From: JADGRQ01 sp041476585 | GTDB taxonomy: Bacteria > Pseudomonadota > Gammaproteobacteria > Burkholderiales > SG8-39 | Assembly (NCBI GenBank): GCA_041476585.1 | Contig: JBGOTT010000016.1 | Span: 1-26,578, forward strand | DNA length: 26,578 bases | Reading direction: 5' to 3' | Shown here: one piece after another, positions 1 through 7,356 of the stretch | Layout of the letters: every line of letters starts with the position of its first letter | How positions within the stretch are numbered: the first letter of the stretch is position 1 | Notes under the pieces: model-generated | What the model was told of the DNA's origin: nothing | The model's database searches: none | What the model saw: only the letters and a program-made list of their open reading frames with translations | Made by a program: the position numbers and the translations under genes

Positions 1-122
1 ACGAAGGCCATCGCGCCGTCCATCGCGCGCTCCTCGCCGGACTGCTCGGCAACGTGGGCATGAGGGACGAGGAAGGCGGCGCCTATACCGGCGCGCGCGC
101 GTTGAAGTCGTCCTCGGCGTAG
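1..122 (+). pseudogene. hrpA: Inverted internal fragment of HrpA helicase
   Basis: Read on the plus strand from base 3, the frame gives a peptide containing HRALLAGLLGNVGMRDEEGG and then YTGARALK before a stop at 120-122. This matches the part of HrpA-family helicases well after the helicase core (E. coli HrpA has a closely similar HRALLTGLLSHIGMKD...TGAR segment, from memory). The homology ends at the Lys codon (105-107), where Phe would normally follow. The N-terminal part of the same protein is encoded on the opposite strand and ends at 95. The two frames therefore share bases 95-107. The piece continues left out of the window. It is a displaced fragment of the neighbouring hrpA, produced by a real inversion or by a chimeric assembly. 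Confidence 0.75.
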
Positions 123-1210
123 AGGCGGATGCAGATGCCGTCCTGCACCCGGCCGCAGCGCCCGGCGCGCTGGCTCGCGGAAGCGCGCGAGATGCGCTCG
201 ATCCTCAGCTGCTCGACCTTGTTGCGGTAGCTGTAGCGTTTGACGCGTGCAAGGCCCGTGTCCACCACGTAGCGGATGCGCGGCACGGTGAGCGAGGTCT
301 CCGCGACGTTGGTCGCGAGCACGATGCGCCGCGCATCGCCTGGCTTGAATACCTTGTCCTGGTCCGCAGCCGACAGGTGCGAGTACAGTGGAAGAATCTC
401 CGTGTGCGGAGGGTGGTTCTTGCGCAGCACCTCGGCCGCGTCGCGGATCTCGCGCTCGCCGGGCAGAAACACCAGCACGTCGCCGGGGCCTGCGCGGCAG
501 CACTCATCCACCGCGTCGGCAAGCCCGCGCTCCTCTTCGTCGCGCGTCGTGTCCTCTTCCTCGCCCTCCACCGGCCGGTAGCGCACTTCGACCGGATACA
601 GCCGGCCCGAGACTTCGATGACCGGCGCGCCGTCGAAATGCCGGGAAAATTTTTCCGCGTCGATCGTAGCCGAAGTGATGACGAGCTTAAGCTCCGGCCT
701 GCGCGGCATCAGCCGCTTCACGTAACCGAGCAGGAAATCGATATTCAGGCTGCGCTCGTGCGCCTCGTCGAAGATCAGCGCGTCGTAGGCGCGCAGCTCC
801 GGGTCGCCCTGCGTCTCGGCAAGCAGGATGCCGTCGGTCATCAGCTTGACGAAAGACTCGGGTCGCACCTTGTCGGCGAAGCGGATCTTGTAGCCGACCG
901 CCGAGCCGAGCTCGACGCCGAGTTCGAACGCGATGCGCGCCGCCACCGAGCGAGCGGCGATGCGCCGCGGCTGGGTATGGCCGATCCAGCCGTCCACCCC
1001 ACGCTTCATTTCCAGCAGGATCTTGGGCAACTGCGTGGTCTTGCCGGAGCCGGTTTCGCCGCAGACGATCACCACCGGGTGCCGCTCGATCGCCGCGCGA
1101 ATCTCGGCGCGCTTCGCGTTGACCGGCAGCGCGGGATCGAAACTCGGTTGCGGAAGGCGTGCCAAGCGCGCGGCGCGCTGCCCGGGACTCACGCGACGCC
1201 CGGAGGACAT
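83..1210 (-). CDS. hrpA: ATP-dependent RNA helicase HrpA, N-terminal part only
   Basis: DEAH-box helicase that unwinds RNA with ATP; in E. coli HrpA acts on fimbrial mRNA and stalled ribosomes. Visible motifs are Walker A GETGSGKTT (residues 51-59), the DEAH box (148-151), SAT (180-182), NVAETSLTVP, and the arginine-finger motif QRAGRCGR near the end. The frame stops after 375 residues, whereas family members are about 1,250-1,300 residues, so only the two RecA-like domains are present. Homology is normal through DDFNAR (to base 95), then three unrelated codons lead to a TAG. At that point the DNA becomes an inverted piece of a later part of the same gene. The start lies 5 bp after the stop of the upstream thiamine-diphosphate enzyme gene; no clear Shine-Dalgarno was seen. 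Confidence 0.85.
   Translation of the reverse strand: MSSGRRVSPGQRAARLARLPQPSFDPALPVNAKRAEIRAAIERHPVVIVCGETGSGKTTQLPKILLEMKRGVDGWIGHTQPRRIAARSVAARIAFELGVELGSAVGYKIRFADKVRPESFVKLMTDGILLAETQGDPELRAYDALIFDEAHERSLNIDFLLGYVKRLMPRRPELKLVITSATIDAEKFSRHFDGAPVIEVSGRLYPVEVRYRPVEGEEEDTTRDEEERGLADAVDECCRAGPGDVLVFLPGEREIRDAAEVLRKNHPPHTEILPLYSHLSAADQDKVFKPGDARRIVLATNVAETSLTVPRIRYVVDTGLARVKRYSYRNKVEQLRIERISRASASQRAGRCGRVQDGICIRLYAEDDFNARAPV
95..107. other. Inversion or chimera breakpoint inside hrpA
   Basis: The 13 bases gcgcgcgttgaag are read both as the end of the minus-strand HrpA N-terminal homology (F-N-A-R) and as the end of the plus-strand HrpA internal homology (A-R-A-L-K). Both reading frames are good HrpA up to and including these bases and neither is beyond them. 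That is expected if a pair of short inverted repeats in hrpA recombined and inverted the roughly 1.2 kb between them. A template-switch or assembly chimera at the same microhomology would give the same picture. Confidence 0.7.
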
Positions 1211-1215
1211 GAACG

Positions 1216-2892
1216 TCAGAACGCGCCGCCCTTTCTTCTGCTGTCGACGATACCCTGCGCACGCATGCTGATCTGGCTCTGCACGCGGATGTTCAGCAGC
1301 GCCGGCTTGCCCGCCGCCAGCGCGCGCCCGAGCGCCGGGGCGAGTTGGTCGGGGCGCTCCACCAGCTCGCCATGCGCGCCAAGGCCCTCGGCGACCAGGT
1401 CGTAGCGCGTCGGCGCAAGGTCGGTGACGACGGCCTTGCCGTAAAGACCCAGCTGAATGTTCTTGTCGATGCTCCAGGCGGCGTCGTTGCCCAACAGCAC
1501 CACGATGTCGAGCCCGTGACGCACGGCGGTGTCCAGCTCCATGCCGTTGAAGCCGAAGGAGCCGTCGCCCGTGACGCAGAACACGCGGCTGCCGGGCCTG
1601 GCGAGCTTCGCCGCAATCGCCACCGGCACGGCCTGGCCCAGCAGGCCCAGATTGGGCAGGTAATACCAGGAACGCGGCCTGCGCGCGGGAAGGTAGGCGC
1701 GGCCGTAGTAGGCATAGTCGCCGCCGTCGAACACCAGCACGTCGTCGGGCCGCAGGACCGCGGCCAGCGTCTTGTGCACGAACATCGAACGCAGCGGCGC
1801 TTCGTCGGTGGCGAAGGATTCGATGCGCGCGCGCTCCGTGGCACGGGCGTCACGCAGACGCTGCAGCCACGGCAGCTCCGCCCACGCATGCTCGGCCGCC
1901 TTCGCGGCGAGCTGCTCCACCACCGGGCCGACGTCACCCACGATGCCCACGTCCACGCCGCGGTTGCGCCCCACCTGGACGCCGGAGGGCTCGACCTCGA
2001 TGACCCTGGCGGTCTCGGCCACGATGGGCGGCAAGCCGAAGCCGACGGTGAAATCCAGCAGCTTGCCGAGAAACAGCACCACGTCGGCTTCGCGGATCAG
2101 GTTCGCCGGCTGGTGTTGCGAAAGGTCGAAGAAGCCGAAGCAGTACGGATGCTCGTCGGACACGATGCCGCGCGCCGCTTCTTCGGTCATCAGCGGCAGC
2201 CTGGTGGTCTCGATAAGCCGCTGCAGCTGCATTGTCCACTCGCCGTAGGCCGCCGGCGTGCTTGCGATGATGAGCGGGCGCTCCGCTGCGCGCAGCAGCC
2301 GGATCGCCTCGTCCACCTGCTGCGGCGCGGCCACGCGCGGGGCCTGCGAACGGTATGCCGCAGCCTCATAGAAACGCACCTCGGACTCCTCGACGCGTTG
2401 GGTCTGAATGTCGACGGGTACTGTCAGGTGTACCGGCCCGCGCCGCCCTTCGAATGCGGTGCGCGCGGCAGTGGCCACCATGTCCGGGATGCGCCGGGCA
2501 TCGTGCACCAGCCACGCACCCTTGGTGACGGGTCGAGCCATGCCCAACTGGTCGATCTCCTGCATGATGCCGCGATGGGCGTTGCGCAGGTCCGCAGAGC
2601 CCGCGATATTGAGCACCGGGGATTCGCTCGAGAGGGCGCTGACGAGACCCGGGATGGCGTTGGCATGCCCGGGTGTGGTGAACGCGCACACGCCCAAGCG
2701 TCCGGTGATCCGCCCCCAGGCATCCGCCATGTGCACCGCAGCCTGCTCGTGGCGGCAGTCGATGAGCCGGAAGCCCTCGTCGGCCAGCAGATCCAGCAAA
2801 GGCAGGATGTGGTCGCCGGCCAGGGTGAAGACGGTGTCTACGCCCTCCGCGCGCAGCGCGCGGGTCAGCAGATGCGAGCCGGTCAATGTCAT
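1216..2892 (-). CDS. Thiamine diphosphate-dependent enzyme, acetolactate synthase-like
   Basis: A 558-residue three-domain ThDP enzyme. The N-terminal pyrimidine-binding domain has the catalytic glutamate in CRHEQAAVHMADAWGR (Glu49). A central domain spans roughly 190-330. The C-terminal PP domain carries the ThDP/Mg motif starting GDGSFGFNG (Asp443) with the motif Asn at 469. The segment after it (WSIDKNIQLGLYGK) is closer in feel to the acetolactate synthase/2-hydroxyacyl-CoA lyase/oxalyl-CoA decarboxylase branch than to pyruvate oxidase. The exact substrate cannot be read from sequence. There is no adjacent ilvH-type regulatory subunit, which argues against the anabolic enzyme of branched-chain amino acid synthesis. 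The start is supported by GGAG placed 5-6 bases before the ATG. hrpA follows 5 bp downstream in the same direction. Confidence 0.85.
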   Translation of the reverse strand: MTLTGSHLLTRALRAEGVDTVFTLAGDHILPLLDLLADEGFRLIDCRHEQAAVHMADAWGRITGRLGVCAFTTPGHANAIPGLVSALSSESPVLNIAGSADLRNAHRGIMQEIDQLGMARPVTKGAWLVHDARRIPDMVATAARTAFEGRRGPVHLTVPVDIQTQRVEESEVRFYEAAAYRSQAPRVAAPQQVDEAIRLLRAAERPLIIASTPAAYGEWTMQLQRLIETTRLPLMTEEAARGIVSDEHPYCFGFFDLSQHQPANLIREADVVLFLGKLLDFTVGFGLPPIVAETARVIEVEPSGVQVGRNRGVDVGIVGDVGPVVEQLAAKAAEHAWAELPWLQRLRDARATERARIESFATDEAPLRSMFVHKTLAAVLRPDDVLVFDGGDYAYYGRAYLPARRPRSWYYLPNLGLLGQAVPVAIAAKLARPGSRVFCVTGDGSFGFNGMELDTAVRHGLDIVVLLGNDAAWSIDKNIQLGLYGKAVVTDLAPTRYDLVAEGLGAHGELVERPDQLAPALGRALAAGKPALLNIRVQSQISMRAQGIVDSRRKGGAF

Positions 2893-2918
2893 CGGTGCTC
2901 CAATGGGGCGGGATGGCG

Positions 2919-2972
2919 CGAAAGCCCGGACTTACTTGGGCGCCGTGAGCAACCGCTCCATGTAACGCGCCA
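2919..2972. repeat. Distal copy of ribE 3'-end direct repeat (attR-like)
   Basis: Ungapped direct repeat of 5152-5205, identical at 47 of 54 positions by my count and perfectly identical over the last 20 bases (2953-2972 versus 5186-5205). It includes the last codons of ribE on the minus strand, the stop codon, and about 16 bases beyond it. The similarity decays just after the core. Together with the integrase remnant next to the other copy, this looks like the far attachment site of an integrated element. Confidence 0.6.
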
Positions 2973-2979
2973 TTACGTC
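2932..2979 (-). pseudogene. Orphan 3' end of riboflavin synthase gene
   Basis: On the minus strand the sequence reads DVMARYMERLLTAPK followed by TAA. The intact riboflavin synthase at 5165-5755 ends DLLARYMERLLAASK and stop. No further riboflavin synthase homology continues upstream of this fragment, so only about 15 codons are present. It is a duplicated gene end, not a gene. Differences are partly synonymous, so the copy is old or came from a different riboflavin synthase allele, as expected when an incoming element brings its own attachment-site version of the gene end. Confidence 0.65.
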
Positions 2980-3603
2980 AAAACAATGGTTACTCTCTTG
3001 TTTCTCTGCGCTTTTCAAAGGCCGACTCCTTCAATACCGCCAGATATACCGTCACGGGGGACAGGTACTACGCATTTTGCCCTTCTTGGCGAACGTCGAG
3101 GCGGCGGCTGCGCGAGTTGCGCCGGGCGCTGCGGGGACAGCATGAGGCACGGCGCAGGCTGAGTTAGACGCGGCGCTGCTGCTCAGGCTGAGTGAATACA
3201 GGATGTGACGTATTCGCGTTGGTGTTCGCAGTACCAAGACCAGGGATGCTTGTCAGAAAACTTTACCGGGTTTGGGGCCGAAATCCCCGAAACCGCGATT
3301 TTGGCCGGAAATCGTGTCAAGAAATTTAACGGCATTATTTCTACCCTATGTCCAGTACTGCGTAACTTATTAATTGTAAAGACTTGTCATTTTCAGGCTC
3401 GATTCTTGCCTACTATCTTCTCGTCTTTGATAGGCACGCTTTCGTGAGCGATTGGGGACTGTTCCGAGCGGCGGCGATACCGCATGTGAACGGCCCCATC
3501 TCATCTTCCTTTCACTCGCGCTGGCCTTCCTCTCATCGATCCGATTTTGGGCGGTGGGCCGCATCAGGCTTGCCGGTGAGAGTTGTCTTGTGGAGGTATG
3601 GCG
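2973..3603. other. AT-richer non-coding stretch inside the putative element
   Basis: No convincing gene. Composition is visibly more AT-rich than the flanking genes, especially 3240-3440. It holds an imperfect inverted repeat GGCCGAAAT/ATTTTGGCC (3276-3284 and 3298-3306, 13-base loop), a possible operator or hairpin upstream of the PEP-CTERM gene. A short minus-strand frame at 3052-3237 (61 codons) resembles nothing I recognise. I could not place a confident -35/-10 or sigma-54 promoter for the downstream gene. Confidence 0.5.
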
Positions 3604-4683
3604 ATGCTGCTTGACAATAAATTGATGCTGTCATTGTGCGTGTCCTTGATGCTGCCTTTGACGGTAAGTGCGGGTCCTATCACGTTCAACACGTTTGTCC
3701 AGCAAACTGATATCAACACCGCTCTCAGTGGCGGCGACACCTCTGTGATCGGGTTTGCTTACGCCGGAAACAAGTTTGTAGGATCGGTCTATCCGGGCAA
3801 CTCTCAGCTCTATCAAACAAATCTGTCAGGAGGCGCTGTCACAAAGTTCGGCTCGCCAATACCGGGCGGTAACTCCGAGTTATATGTCTCCTCCTCGCTC
3901 GGCTTGGGCGGCTTTCCCAACCGCGACATCTACGCGAGCGCGGGTCCTAGCGTTGGTGGTCTCTACCACTTCAGCAACAACGGAACAACGCAAGGCACCT
4001 TCACAGTAACGGGGGCCACTGGTTTGAACAGTGAATATGTCAAGGGAATCGCCTTTGATCCCTATGGAAACTACAACAATGACATGCTCGTGTCGACAAA
4101 TTCAGGCAATGTCTACAGAGTGAATTCATCGGGAGTGGCTACTCTGCTGGCCAGCATCGCAGGTGTGGTCCTTGAGGGTATCGACTTTGCGCCCGCGGGC
4201 TTCGGGCCCGTAGGCGGCCAAGCGGTAATAGCATCCGAGAGCGCGAATACGCTATTCGCGGTCAGCAAGACGGGCGTGGTGACGAATCTATCCACCCTCG
4301 GTGTTACGACTAACGGGGCCGAAGAGATCGGTTTTGTACCTCTCAATCTGGGTTTGGGAGGCACTCTTGAAGGCTTTTATGGCGCAGCCTATCCTTCCTC
4401 CGGAATCCTGAAAGCAGATGCAAGCCAGTTTGCCGGCATGCTGGGAGATGCCATCGTAACCGACGAGTTCGGTAGCTTCGAAGTCTTTGACGTTCACTGG
4501 AACGGAACGAACTTTGTCGTTACCCAGGTTGGCACCTTTCCAGCTCAACCTGAAGATGGCATCTTCGTGACTCAGGCAATCATACAAGGCGGGAACGTTC
4601 CCGAACCCGCCACCCTTGCCCTTCTCGGCCTCGGTTTGGCCGGACTCGGATTCAGCACGCGCAGGAAGTCAGTTCAAGCCTGA
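3604..4683 (+). CDS. PEP-CTERM sorting-domain exported protein
   Basis: A 359-residue secreted protein. The N-terminus is a Sec signal peptide (basic residue at 6, hydrophobic core 8-20, likely cleavage after VSA at 23). The C-terminus is a full PEP-CTERM signal: VPEPATLALLGLGLAGLGF (332-350), then a basic TRRK tail. This class is recognised by exosortase (EpsH/XrtA) in EPS-forming Gram-negatives and released to the outside. The middle has repeated short segments such as GIAFDPYG and GIDFAPAGFG plus Gly/Asn/Ser-rich strands, suggesting a beta-propeller-like fold; this is inference. GGAGGT at 3592-3597 sits 6 bases before ATG 3604, which favours that start over TTG 3583 or ATG 3598. A strong terminator follows. 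It is the only intact gene between the ribE-end repeats, and its lower GC than its neighbours suggests transfer. Confidence 0.88.
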   Translation: MLLDNKLMLSLCVSLMLPLTVSAGPITFNTFVQQTDINTALSGGDTSVIGFAYAGNKFVGSVYPGNSQLYQTNLSGGAVTKFGSPIPGGNSELYVSSSLGLGGFPNRDIYASAGPSVGGLYHFSNNGTTQGTFTVTGATGLNSEYVKGIAFDPYGNYNNDMLVSTNSGNVYRVNSSGVATLLASIAGVVLEGIDFAPAGFGPVGGQAVIASESANTLFAVSKTGVVTNLSTLGVTTNGAEEIGFVPLNLGLGGTLEGFYGAAYPSSGILKADASQFAGMLGDAIVTDEFGSFEVFDVHWNGTNFVVTQVGTFPAQPEDGIFVTQAIIQGGNVPEPATLALLGLGLAGLGFSTRRKSVQA

Positions 4684-4701
4684 TCGAGTCTCGCAAGGAC
4701 G

Positions 4702-5031
4702 TTACGACGGGAGCTTCGGCTCCCGTTTGTTATTCGCCTGCAGCGCCCGCCGCGGCCCTGTCGCAGCGTTTCGGCGCAAACGCTCGTGGCGACCTGCGCT
4801 GCTTCGAGCCGCGCACCGGATTTCAGTTCGACAAAGGCGGCGACCCAGGTCCTCGCGAGCATCGGCCAGACTCTTCTCTGGATAGCGTCCGATAGTTAGC
4901 GTCTCCCGCGCTCCGGCGAGGCGGTAATCGAAGCGCCACGCCTTCGCGCCGGTGGCGGTGACGTGGAGATACAGCCCTTCGCAGTCCGTGATCTTGTAGG
5001 GCTTCCCTTTGGCCTTGGTGTCGGTGAGCAT
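4702..5031 (-). pseudogene. Truncated P4-type tyrosine integrase, N-terminal arm-binding domain
   Basis: Starting at ATG 5031, preceded by a strong GGAGGG six bases upstream, the protein begins MLTDTKAKGKPYKITDCEGL, then YLHVTATGAKAWRFDYR and LTIGRYPEKSLADARE. This is the DUF4102-type arm-DNA-binding domain that opens P4-family integrases of genomic islands. Homology stops at about residue 60 (base 4852). The rest of the frame to 4702 is unrelated, and the PEP-CTERM terminator lies inside it. The core-binding and catalytic domains (R-H-R-Y) are absent, where an intact enzyme would be about 400 residues. It lies beside the 3' end of ribE, the usual place of an integrase gene relative to its attachment site. 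Non-functional as an integrase. Confidence 0.75.
4707..4734 (+). terminator. Rho-independent terminator after PEP-CTERM gene
   Basis: Perfect 8-bp stem acgggagc/gctcccgt with a ttcg tetraloop (4707-4726), followed by ttgttatt. It starts 23 bases after the PEP-CTERM stop codon. The T-rich tail is only on the plus-strand side, so it acts for that gene. Confidence 0.85.
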
Positions 5032-5151
5032 CGTCCCTCCTGACGGTATTCTTGCGGCTGCAAGGTCGATACCGTTAGGCTGGTCCGGATGCAATAGGCG
5101 GACTTTGGACGTGGTTGGACTGACCTACATAGGGGAAGCGAGGTTGCGACC

Positions 5152-5205
5152 CGAAAGACCGGACCTACTTGGACGCGGCAAGCAGCCGCTCCATGTAACG
5201 CGCCA
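5152..5205. repeat. Proximal copy of ribE 3'-end direct repeat (attL/attB-like)
   Basis: This copy is the 3' end of the intact ribE plus the bases just after its stop codon. It matches 2919-2972 in the same orientation with about 87% identity, including a 20-base exact core at 5186-5205. The integrase remnant starts about 120 bp away on the element side. Confidence 0.6.
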
Positions 5206-5755
5206 ACAGGTCCACTTCGACGTTCACCCTGGCGCCCGGCGCGAGGCGCCTGAGCGTGGTGACTTCGAGCGTATGCGGAATCAGGTTCACTTCGAACTCC
5301 ACGCCATCCACGCGATTGACGGTAAGGCTTACCCCCTCGATGGTGATCGAGCCCTTGCGGGCAATGTAACGGGCAAGCTCCTTCGGCGCGCGCAACATCA
5401 GACGCATCGATTCGCCGGCCTGGTCGAACGCAATAACCTCGCCCACGCCGTCCACGTGGCCGGTGACGAGATGGCCGCCGATCTTGTCATTGAGACGCAG
5501 CGACTTTTCCAGGTTCACATCACCCGGCGCGGCGAGACCCGTGGTGCAGCCGAGGGTCTCGCGCGAGACATCGGCGGTGAAACGGCGGCCCGAGACCGAA
5601 GTCGCTGTCAGGCATGCGCCGCTGACGGCGATCGAATCCCCAATCACGGTATCGGCGAGGCCAAGTGCGCCGGTGTCGATCGTCAGCCGAACGCCCTTCT
5701 CCAGCGCCTCGACGCGCTCGATTCGCCCGACTGCCTGAACGATTCCCGCGAACAT
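5165..5755 (-). CDS. ribE: Riboflavin synthase, alpha chain
   Basis: Dismutates two 6,7-dimethyl-8-ribityllumazines into riboflavin and the pyrimidinedione, the last step of riboflavin synthesis. Signatures are the N-terminal MFAGIVQAVG, SGACLTA (about 45-51), and GGHLVTGHVDG (about 93-103), which opens the second lumazine-binding barrel; IEGVSLTVN lies in the second barrel. The 196 residues are slightly fewer than the usual 200-215. The ATG shares one base with the ribD stop (TGATG), so the two are translationally coupled. In many betaproteobacteria ribBA and ribH follow; here the integrase remnant and the putative element follow instead. The symbol could equally be ribC or ribE depending on convention. 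Confidence 0.95.
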   Translation of the reverse strand: MFAGIVQAVGRIERVEALEKGVRLTIDTGALGLADTVIGDSIAVSGACLTATSVSGRRFTADVSRETLGCTTGLAAPGDVNLEKSLRLNDKIGGHLVTGHVDGVGEVIAFDQAGESMRLMLRAPKELARYIARKGSITIEGVSLTVNRVDGVEFEVNLIPHTLEVTTLRRLAPGARVNVEVDLLARYMERLLAASK

Positions 5756-6846
5756 CAGCCGCGTCCCTTCAATCGCGCCAGGATGCGCAGATCGCTCCCG
5801 ATCCGCTCGATCCCACGGAACTCCAGCACCACCCGCTCATCGAGCACCTTCATTTCCGGCAGGTTGACCATGCCCTGCGCCGAGTCTCCGAGCAGGCTCG
5901 GCGCGAGATAGATGAGCAACTCGTCGACACAGTCCTCGCGCACCAAAGATCCGTTCAGTTTCACACCGCCCTCGACATGCACTTCGTTGATCCCGCGGCG
6001 CGCGAGTTCCGTAAGCATCCCCGGCAGGTCCACCTTGCCGCCCGGATTGGCGAGCACCGCAATCTCGGCGCCTTTGCGCTGAAACGTCGTGTGTCGGCTT
6101 GGATTATCCACTGCACAGAAGATCAATACACCTCCACCCTCGAGGATCCGCGCATCCGGCGGCGTCTCCAGCCGGCTGTCGATCACCACGCGGAGCGGCT
6201 GACGCGGAGTGGCCACCTCGCGGACGTTCAGCCTCGGGTCGTCCTGTCTCACCGTGCCGATGCCGGTCAGCACGGCGCAAGACCGCGCGCGCCAGGCATG
6301 GCCGTCGCGCCGCGCTTCGGGTCCGGTGATCCACCGCGATTGACCATTGGCGAGCGCAGTGCGCGCGTCGAGGCTGGCCGCGATTTTCATTCGCACCCAC
6401 GGGCGCTTGCGCGTCATGCGCGACACGAAGCCGATGTTGAGTTCGCGCGCCGCGTGTTCGAGCAGGCCGTGCTCGAACCGGATCCCGGCCGCGGCGATCT
6501 TCGCTCCCCCGCCGCCGGCCTCGGGATTCGGATCGCGCATCGCCGCCACCACGCGCGCGACGCCGGATTTGATCAGCACATCGGAACACGGAGGCGTGCG
6601 GCCGTGGTGGTTGCAGGGCTCGAGCGAGACGTAGGCGGTCGCTCCTCGCGCTCGTTCGCCCGCCTGAGCCAGTGCCTCGGCCTCGGCGTGCGGGCCGCCG
6701 GCCTTCGCGTGCCAGCCCTCGCCCACGGTTCTCCCGTCCTTGACGAGAACGCAGCCGACACGCGGGTTGGGCGTCGCGGTAAACAGGCCGCGTTCCGCGA
6801 GCGCGAGCGCGCGGCCCATCAGGTCGCGGTCAAGCGCGGTAAACAA
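5755..6846 (-). CDS. ribD: Bifunctional diaminohydroxyphosphoribosylaminopyrimidine deaminase/reductase
   Basis: Second and third steps of riboflavin synthesis: an N-terminal zinc deaminase and a C-terminal NADPH-dependent reductase. The deaminase shows TPNPRVGCVLV, the catalytic HAE (53-55), and the zinc ligands in PCNHHGRTPPC (Cys78 and Cys87). The reductase begins around residue 148 (KRPWVRMKIAASLDARTAL) and has GIGTVRQDDPRLNVR and the nucleotide-binding HVEGGVKLNGSLV. Length of 363 residues is normal. One small oddity is DPNPEAGGGGAKI, where most homologues have DPNPxVxGKG, so the usual Lys of that loop is missing. It lies between nrdR and ribE; a hairpin repeat occupies the short gap to nrdR. 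Confidence 0.95.
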   Translation of the reverse strand: MFTALDRDLMGRALALAERGLFTATPNPRVGCVLVKDGRTVGEGWHAKAGGPHAEAEALAQAGERARGATAYVSLEPCNHHGRTPPCSDVLIKSGVARVVAAMRDPNPEAGGGGAKIAAAGIRFEHGLLEHAARELNIGFVSRMTRKRPWVRMKIAASLDARTALANGQSRWITGPEARRDGHAWRARSCAVLTGIGTVRQDDPRLNVREVATPRQPLRVVIDSRLETPPDARILEGGGVLIFCAVDNPSRHTTFQRKGAEIAVLANPGGKVDLPGMLTELARRGINEVHVEGGVKLNGSLVREDCVDELLIYLAPSLLGDSAQGMVNLPEMKVLDERVVLEFRGIERIGSDLRILARLKGRG

Positions 6847-6853
6847 TTGGTCT

Positions 6854-6880
6854 GGATTCCCGCGTTCGCGGGAATGACGG
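6854..6880. repeat. Interspersed palindromic repeat between nrdR and ribD
   Basis: ggattcccgcg tt cgcgggaatgac contains perfect 9-bp arms (6856-6864 and 6867-6875). It is the well-known dispersed element of many proteobacterial genomes, whose translations appear as WIPAFAGMT or SFPRTRESR. Here it occupies the short gap between two operon genes and could form an intercistronic RNA hairpin. Confidence 0.8.
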
Positions 6881-6882
6881 CG

Positions 6883-7350
6883 TCATTTGCGGCGCTTGCG
6901 CGGTTGCTTGATTTCGCGCGCCGCCTCGCTGAAATCGTCCGGTGTCTCGAAGCTGCGGTAAACCGACGCGAAGCGGATGTAGGCGATCTTGTCGAGCTTG
7001 GCCAGTTCGCGCATCACCAGGTCGCCGACGCGGCTGGTGGGCACCTCGCGCTCGCCGAGAGACCTCAGCTTCTCCTCGATGCGATCGAGCGCGGTGTCGA
7101 CCGCATCGGTCGCCACCGGGCGCTTCCTGAGCGCGAGCAGCATGCTGCCGGCGAGCTTGTCGCGCGCGAAGTCGGTGCGGCTGCCGTCCTTCTTCACCAG
7201 GCGCGGCATGTGCAGCTCGACCTTTTCGTAAGTGGTGAAGCGTTTGTCGCAGGCGAGGCACTTCCTCCTGCGGCGAATCGAGTTCGCCTCGTTGTTGGCG
7301 CGCGTGTCCATCACCTGCGTGTCCGCGGAGTTGCAAAATGGGCATTTCAT
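6883..7350 (-). CDS. nrdR: Transcriptional repressor NrdR
   Basis: Nucleotide-sensing repressor of ribonucleotide reductase genes; it binds NrdR boxes when loaded with ATP/dATP. The zinc ribbon is CPFC (Cys3, Cys6) with CLAC (Cys31, Cys34) and the conserved RRRRKC stretch. The ATP-cone follows at about 49-139 (VKKDGSRTDFARDKL, then the IAYIRFASVYRSF signature). Length of 155 residues is typical. It lies 6 bp downstream of glyA and just upstream of ribD, the usual betaproteobacterial order. I saw no NrdR-box pair upstream of these genes. Confidence 0.96.
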   Translation of the reverse strand: MKCPFCNSADTQVMDTRANNEANSIRRRRKCLACDKRFTTYEKVELHMPRLVKKDGSRTDFARDKLAGSMLLALRKRPVATDAVDTALDRIEEKLRSLGEREVPTSRVGDLVMRELAKLDKIAYIRFASVYRSFETPDDFSEAAREIKQPRKRRK

Positions 7351-7356
7351 GTCGGC

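Noticed and set aside
3052..3237. 61-codon minus-strand frame and the GGGGACAGGTACT-like sequence near 3056
   Set aside because: It faintly recalls ends of IS200/REP-associated transposase genes, but no transposase motif is present and no matching second end was found.
3415..3450. Sigma-54-like GGCAC upstream of the PEP-CTERM gene
   Set aside because: The matching TTGC element at the correct distance is missing, so the -24/-12 pattern is not met.
4741..4851. Search for the rest of the integrase in other frames after residue 60
   Set aside because: None of the minus-strand frames continues with core-binding or catalytic integrase sequence, so it is a truncation and not a simple frameshift.
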